Source: RUG11462 sp036308645 (GTDB lineage Bacteria; Bacillota; Clostridia; Oscillospirales; Acutalibacteraceae). Taken from it: 64,000 nucleotides of DNA. How positions within the stretch are numbered: position 1 is the first letter of the stretch; each line of letters opens with the position of its first letter. Both the position numbers and the translations under genes were made by a program. The notes beneath the pieces are model-generated. The model saw only the letters and a list, made by a program, of their open reading frames with translations, was not told the DNA's origin and did no database searches. Below are positions 59,952-64,000 of the stretch, piece by piece. The stretch spans positions 124,001 through 188,000 of the forward strand of contig JAXJVH010000050.1 of assembly GCA_036308645.1 (NCBI GenBank), read 5' to 3'.

Positions 59952-61526
59952 CTATTCCGATTTTATCTCTTCGTGATATTCTTTTTCTGTATTTACATTC
60001 CAAATATTAGATTTATCCTTAACACCGTTTAATATGTTATCAACAGTATTAAAAGCCGTAACCATTGAATGATCCATATTGTTATATCTGTGCTGACCGT
60101 TTCTGCCGATACAGTAAAGGTTTTCATACCCATTAAGATAATCAATTATATAATCCATATATTGATAACCGTCAAAATATGCGGGATATGCCTTCTTAAC
60201 TCTTTCACGGTGAGCGTCAATAACGTCGTCACGGGTAATAATGCCCATTTTTATAAGTTCTTCAACGGCAAAATTAATGCATTCTCCGTCTTCCATATTC
60301 CAAAAATCGTCGCCCTCTTTGCAGAAATATTCAAGTCCGAGCCATACTGTATTTTCAGGCGCAGAAACCATATATGGCGACCAGTTATTGAAAACCTGTA
60401 TTCTGCCCAATTTTACAAAAGCGTCCTGAACATATATCCAACAATCGGGAATAATATTTGAAAGGGTTTTTATATCGGTTTTGTTTTTAAGGCTCAACTT
60501 ATTCACAAGCAAACCGACAGTTACAAAATCTCTGTAAGGCAATGTTTTAGCCGCATTTTTAACCTCAGACGGCATATTTTCATCATCAATACCGCCAACC
60601 AAATCTTTAATCGGCATTGAAGAGATAAATATATCTGCGTCGATTTTCATTGTTCTGCCGTTTTTTTCAAAAACCACAGACTTAACATTACCGCTTTGCT
60701 TATCAACAAGCATTTTATCAACCTTGCAATTATACAAAATCTGACCGCCCATTTCGGTTATACGGTTAGCAACGTTTTCCCATAACTGCCCCGGTCCGAA
60801 TTTCGGATAATGAAACTGCTCAATAAGTGAAGTTTCGGTAGTTTTACTGCTTGATGAAAAAACTTTGATAAAAGCATTTTTAATAACGCCCGAAATTGAA
60901 AGTCCTTTTACACGTTGAGAACCCCAATCGGCAGAGATTTCGCTCGGATGTCTGCCCCATAGTTTTTCGGTGTAACCCTCAAAAAACATTGAATAAAGCA
61001 CTTTACCGAAACGGTTTATATAAAAATTTTCAAGCGAAGTTTCGGGCAATTTATGAAAAACAGATTTAAGATATGAAAATCCTGCTTTAATAGTTGTGGA
61101 AAATCCCATTCCTTTAATGGTATTCCAACTGATTGTAACCGGATAATCAAAAAATGTATTTTTATAATAAATTCTTGAAACCCTGTCACGAAGTAGCATT
61201 ACTCGGTCAACTTCTTCAGGATCGGGGCCGTTTTCGGCATACTCTTTTTCTCTTTTTAAAACCTTATCGTCAAAAGCGGGCGCACCCTGTAAAGGCATTA
61301 TTTCTTCCCAAAAATCATTTACTCTTTTATCTTTGGAGAAAAATCTGTGACCGCCTATATCCATACGATTGCCGTTATAGTAAACGGTTTTTGAAATACC
61401 GCCGATTGCTTCGGTTTCTTCAAGAATAACTACCTTATAATCTTTAGACTCTTTTAAAAGTTCATATCCTGCGGTAAGTCCTGCCGGACCTGCACCGATA
61501 ATTATTACATTTTTCAGTTTTCTCAC
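59952..61526 (-). CDS. NAD(P)/FAD-dependent oxidoreductase (UDP-galactopyranose mutase/amine-oxidase-like)
   Basis: A 524-residue flavoprotein opening with the FAD fold KNVIIIGAGPAGLTAGYELLKES (GxGxxG about 10-15) and EETEAIGGIS, then MDIGGHRFFSKDKRV as in UDP-galactopyranose mutase and protoporphyrinogen-oxidase-like enzymes. The C-terminal IGRNGQHRYNNMDHSMVTA is a variant of the FAD-binding end GRxGxxxYxNMD of that group. Related proteins act in polysaccharide sugar synthesis, so a wall or capsule role is a fair guess. No glycosyltransferase genes lie beside it in the window. Confidence 0.82.
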   Translation of the reverse strand: MRKLKNVIIIGAGPAGLTAGYELLKESKDYKVVILEETEAIGGISKTVYYNGNRMDIGGHRFFSKDKRVNDFWEEIMPLQGAPAFDDKVLKREKEYAENGPDPEEVDRVMLLRDRVSRIYYKNTFFDYPVTISWNTIKGMGFSTTIKAGFSYLKSVFHKLPETSLENFYINRFGKVLYSMFFEGYTEKLWGRHPSEISADWGSQRVKGLSISGVIKNAFIKVFSSSSKTTETSLIEQFHYPKFGPGQLWENVANRITEMGGQILYNCKVDKMLVDKQSGNVKSVVFEKNGRTMKIDADIFISSMPIKDLVGGIDDENMPSEVKNAAKTLPYRDFVTVGLLVNKLSLKNKTDIKTLSNIIPDCWIYVQDAFVKLGRIQVFNNWSPYMVSAPENTVWLGLEYFCKEGDDFWNMEDGECINFAVEELIKMGIITRDDVIDAHRERVKKAYPAYFDGYQYMDYIIDYLNGYENLYCIGRNGQHRYNNMDHSMVTAFNTVDNILNGVKDKSNIWNVNTEKEYHEEIKSE

Positions 61527-61577
61527 TCCTTGTATTTATCTTTTAATTATACCTCATTCCGATATAATAGTCAACGA

Positions 61578-62456
61578 TTAAACCCCTGTAAAAGACGAAA
61601 AGTCGGGAATAAAAGAATCGTCTGCCGTTTCGCCCTCTTGTATAAAAGCGTTCTCCACACCTAAATCAAGTGCAAAATCAACAATGCTGTCATACTCTTT
61701 ATCGGTTAATTTGCGGTTAAGTTCGCGGAATTTGCATTTGCCCATAGGGGTATACTGATTCATAATGCTGATTACTATATCATCGCCATAAGTTTCATAC
61801 AAATATTTTATTACGTTTTTTGAGTCTTCCGTATTTTCTGGCAGACATAAATGGCGAACTATTATTCCTTTTGTCATAATGCCGTTTTTATTATACTGCG
61901 GTTTTCCTGCATTTAAAAACATTTGATTTAATGCGGATTTAGCGACTAAAGGATAATCTTTAGCAAGCGAATATTTTTGTGCTATATCCTTTGAAAAATA
62001 CTTAAAATCGGTTAAATAAACATCTGTTACATCGCTCAAAGATTTTATAGTTTCTACCGAGCAATAACCGCTTGTATTATAAACTATAGGTATATTAAGC
62101 CCTTTTTCTTTAGCGATTTTTAAAGCCTTTCTAATATGTAGTGCATACTGGTCGGGTGTTACGAGGTTAATATTATTAGCGCCTTTTTCTTGCAGTTCAA
62201 TAAAAATTTCGGCAAGACGGCTGACGGTGATTTCCTTTCCCATACCGGAGGATACCGCTTTGTTCTGACAATAAACGCATTTTAAGTTACAACCCGAAAA
62301 GAAAACCGTTCCCGAGCCGCTTTCTCCTGAAATGCAGGGTTCTTCATAATAATGCAAATCGGCTCTTGCAACTTTTAATGTATCTCCCACACCGCAAAAT
62401 CCGACTTTTTCCGCTCGGTCGACATTACATTTTCTCGGACAAATATTACAAAGCAT
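61578..62456 (-). CDS. Radical SAM protein, PflA/PflX-like
   Basis: 292 residues: N-terminal cysteines (LCNICPRKCNVD, GFCGVG) followed by the radical SAM cluster motif CxxxCxxC as C56-NLK-C60-VY-C63 in VFFSGCNLKCVYCQN, then VTPDQYALHIRKAL and VYNTSGY. The extra N-terminal cysteines and overall plan match the COG1313 PflX group of uncharacterised activases. Its target protein is unknown. Its start lies 11 bases inside the Kef-type antiporter gene, indicating coupling. Confidence 0.87.
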   Translation of the reverse strand: MLCNICPRKCNVDRAEKVGFCGVGDTLKVARADLHYYEEPCISGESGSGTVFFSGCNLKCVYCQNKAVSSGMGKEITVSRLAEIFIELQEKGANNINLVTPDQYALHIRKALKIAKEKGLNIPIVYNTSGYCSVETIKSLSDVTDVYLTDFKYFSKDIAQKYSLAKDYPLVAKSALNQMFLNAGKPQYNKNGIMTKGIIVRHLCLPENTEDSKNVIKYLYETYGDDIVISIMNQYTPMGKCKFRELNRKLTDKEYDSIVDFALDLGVENAFIQEGETADDSFIPDFSSFTGV

Positions 62457-63645
62457 TGTTTTCTTTTAACTCTGTCTTATAAAGTTGTTTTAACAAAATC
62501 GGCGTTGCAAAACTTGAAACAATTATTAAAATAAGTATAAAAGGCATAATATCCGAACTAATGATGCCTGCGTCGACGCCTTTTTGAGCGCAAACCAACG
62601 CTACCTCTGCACGAGCCATCATACCGACGCCTATTTTAAGCGAATCTTTTAAATTAAATCTGCAAAGTTTTGCAACTGCCGAACAACCGAGGACTTTTCC
62701 GATAATTCCGGCAATAATAAACATTATACCAAATAAGATTAACGACGTATTAATTCCCGAAAATTTTGTTGTAATACCGATATTAGCAAAAAATACGGGT
62801 GAAAAAATCATATATGTCATAATTTCCGAACGTCTGTCAACATAGTGCGTTTCGTGCGTTCCCGAAAGCATAATGCCTGCAATAAAAGCGCCTGTAATAT
62901 CAGCAACCGAGAACCAACGCTCGCTTGCAAAACTGAAGAAAAAGCAGATTGCAAGGCTGAAAATCGGAACTAATCGATGATGCGGATAACGGTCGCCGAG
63001 CCATCTGAATATTTTTTTAATAACAAATCCAACCGCCAAAGCGCATATAAAAAACGCAACGGTCATAAAAATAACTCTGACGGGATTTGTAGATTCGCCG
63101 TTTTTGGATTTCATAGAAACAACAACCGAAAGAATAATTACACCGATAATATCATCAAGAATAGCCGCTGTAATTATGGTATTACCGACTCTGCTGTTTA
63201 GTTTTCCGAGTTCTTTTAATGTAGCAACCGTTACCGAAACGCTAGTAGCGGTAAGGATAACTCCGTAAAAGAGATTTGTAAGCACATCATCTGTTCCGCT
63301 GAAAGCGCATGCTACTCCAAATCCCAATCCCATAGGCACTATAACACCGGCAGTAGTAATAAATACAGCAGGCAGACCTACCTCTTTTATGCTTTCAAGG
63401 TCAGTACCGAGTCCCGCCGAAAACATAATCAGAATAACGCCGATTTTTGCTAAAAAGCCCAAGCCCTCAAGCGAAGTTTCGGTAATAATATCCTGTCCCG
63501 GAATATACTGAATAAAGCCGATTAACACACCTGCAAGCAACATTCCTACAACATTAGGCATACCGATTTTTGAGCAAGCCTTTGATAAAACTTTTGATAC
63601 TAACAAAATTATTGCCAACGGCAATAAGACTGTATAATATTCCAC
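62446..63645 (-). CDS. Kef/CPA2-type monovalent cation:proton antiporter
   Basis: A 399-residue membrane protein of about twelve helices: LLAGVLIGFIQ, FSAGLGTDLESIKEVG, TATSVSVTVATLKELGKL and ILDDIIGVIILSVVV, with the conserved DD ion site of CPA transporters, and MMARAEVALVCAQKG near the end. No RCK/TrkA-N domain follows, so it is a bare antiporter of the Na+/H+ or K+/H+ type. It is cotranscribed with and overlaps the radical SAM gene. Confidence 0.9.
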   Translation of the reverse strand: MEYYTVLLPLAIILLVSKVLSKACSKIGMPNVVGMLLAGVLIGFIQYIPGQDIITETSLEGLGFLAKIGVILIMFSAGLGTDLESIKEVGLPAVFITTAGVIVPMGLGFGVACAFSGTDDVLTNLFYGVILTATSVSVTVATLKELGKLNSRVGNTIITAAILDDIIGVIILSVVVSMKSKNGESTNPVRVIFMTVAFFICALAVGFVIKKIFRWLGDRYPHHRLVPIFSLAICFFFSFASERWFSVADITGAFIAGIMLSGTHETHYVDRRSEIMTYMIFSPVFFANIGITTKFSGINTSLILFGIMFIIAGIIGKVLGCSAVAKLCRFNLKDSLKIGVGMMARAEVALVCAQKGVDAGIISSDIMPFILILIIVSSFATPILLKQLYKTELKENNAL

Positions 63646-63651
63646 TTTGAA

Positions 63652-64000
63652 TTATCCCCTTTTTATAAATTTTATCAATTCTTCTTTTTCGTTTTTCACT
63701 TTCCCGTCAATAACCGCAAAAAGCAGATTATTTAACATTTCACCCATTTTTTCATTCGGTTTATAACCGAGTTTAATTAAATCACTTCCGTTTATCGCAA
63801 GTTTTTTTAAAGAAAAGCATTGGTTTTCTTGTTCAATTTTTGATAAAACGGACAACACGCTTTTTATATACTCTTCCCTATCACGATACTGCTGTGCATG
63901 AGCCGCCGCGTCTGCTCGCTTTATCTTTAAAAGCGAACGTAAAAACTGCGGAGAAGTTTTATTGATAAACCGCTTTACCGCCTTTTCGGTCGGTAGAATT
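63652..64000 (-). CDS. cca: CCA tRNA nucleotidyltransferase, C-terminal part (runs off the window)
   Basis: Adds or repairs the 3' CCA of tRNAs. Only the last 116 codons are in the window; the frame is open through the right edge. Visible are the C-terminal body/tail motifs LLKIKRADAAAHA and CFSLKKLAINGSDLIKLGYKPNEKMGEMLNNLLFAVIDGKVKNEKEEL, typical of class II bacterial CCA enzymes. The catalytic nucleotidyltransferase domain lies beyond the edge. An internal in-frame GTG/TTG pair around 63858 is not the start. Confidence 0.85.
   Translation of the reverse strand, partial: ILPTEKAVKRFINKTSPQFLRSLLKIKRADAAAHAQQYRDREEYIKSVLSVLSKIEQENQCFSLKKLAINGSDLIKLGYKPNEKMGEMLNNLLFAVIDGKVKNEKEELIKFIKRG

Noticed and set aside
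1..64000. CRISPR array, rRNA operon, origin or IS element
   Set aside because: No regularly spaced repeats, no rRNA-like stretches, no DnaA-box cluster and no transposase apart from the small tnpV-type protein were found.

Overview
The window is AT-rich, densely coded DNA from a Gram-positive, endospore-forming anaerobe of the class Clostridia. An Oscillospiraceae/Ruminococcaceae-type gut bacterium is my best guess, but no rRNA is present to settle it. The main evidence is spoIVA and spoIIR, an ECF-transporter/truA block and mltG/U32-peptidase order as in Firmicutes, a GH2 beta-galactosidase, ThyX in place of ThyA, DUF4886/DUF4317/DUF5711 proteins, and strong A/T-rich promoters and intrinsic terminators.

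Layout. 1-5.8 kb (+): a lacZ cut by the window edge, a TtcA-like tRNA thiolase, a zinc-ribbon membrane protein and a CmpB-like membrane protein. 5.8-13.6 kb: a COG2509 flavoprotein preceded by a 46-aa small ORF, a DUF4886 protein, the serC-serA serine operon, and a reverse-strand aldo/keto reductase-MATE pair. 13.7-39.2 kb is almost entirely reverse strand. It holds a class A PBP; mltG-U32 peptidase; a folate/thymidylate block (5-formyl-THF cyclo-ligase, DJ-1 protein, tmk, thyX); a TetR-RND efflux operon with a textbook operator; a ClpE-type unfoldase; pgsA-cvpA-DUF5711-truA-ecfT-ecfA2-ecfA1; a methyltransferase; and glmM-ruvB-ruvA-ruvC. 39.4-43.0 kb (+): spoIVA behind a sigma-E-like promoter, yajC, a TIGR04086 membrane protein and a GHL10-type lipoprotein.

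43.1-50.4 kb is an accessory island, the remnant of an integrated element. It is bracketed by two broken tRNA-Ser pieces that share the anticodon-loop core ATTTCGAGT, next to an intact tRNA-Ser(CGA). Near both ends lie paired GGAGAGAAC repeats that look like integrase/excisionase arm sites. Cargo: two excisionase-like HTH proteins, a DUF6809-TnpV-small ORF module, and a type III modification gene (mod) followed by an FRG-domain gene. The matching restriction gene (res) is cut to about 157 codons and joined to the tail of another gene. The integrase is also reduced to its C-terminal catalytic part. The island therefore appears immobilised and to have lost restriction while keeping mod and FRG.

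50.6-64 kb: a P-loop kinase, bcp, DUF4317, a YfcE phosphodiesterase, three uncharacterised small genes convergent with spoIIR, ispE, an aminotransferase/Lrp pair, a D,D-carboxypeptidase, a metallophosphoesterase, a UGM/amine-oxidase-like flavoprotein, a PflA-like radical SAM protein, a Kef-type antiporter and the 3' end of a CCA-adding enzyme.

The observations most worth a second look are the island (mod-FRG, deletion scars, arm repeats), the TetR operator that fills the -35/-10 spacer, a roughly 300-residue coiled coil inserted in the RND pump, and two terminator hairpins whose 3' arm carries the Shine-Dalgarno of the next gene.
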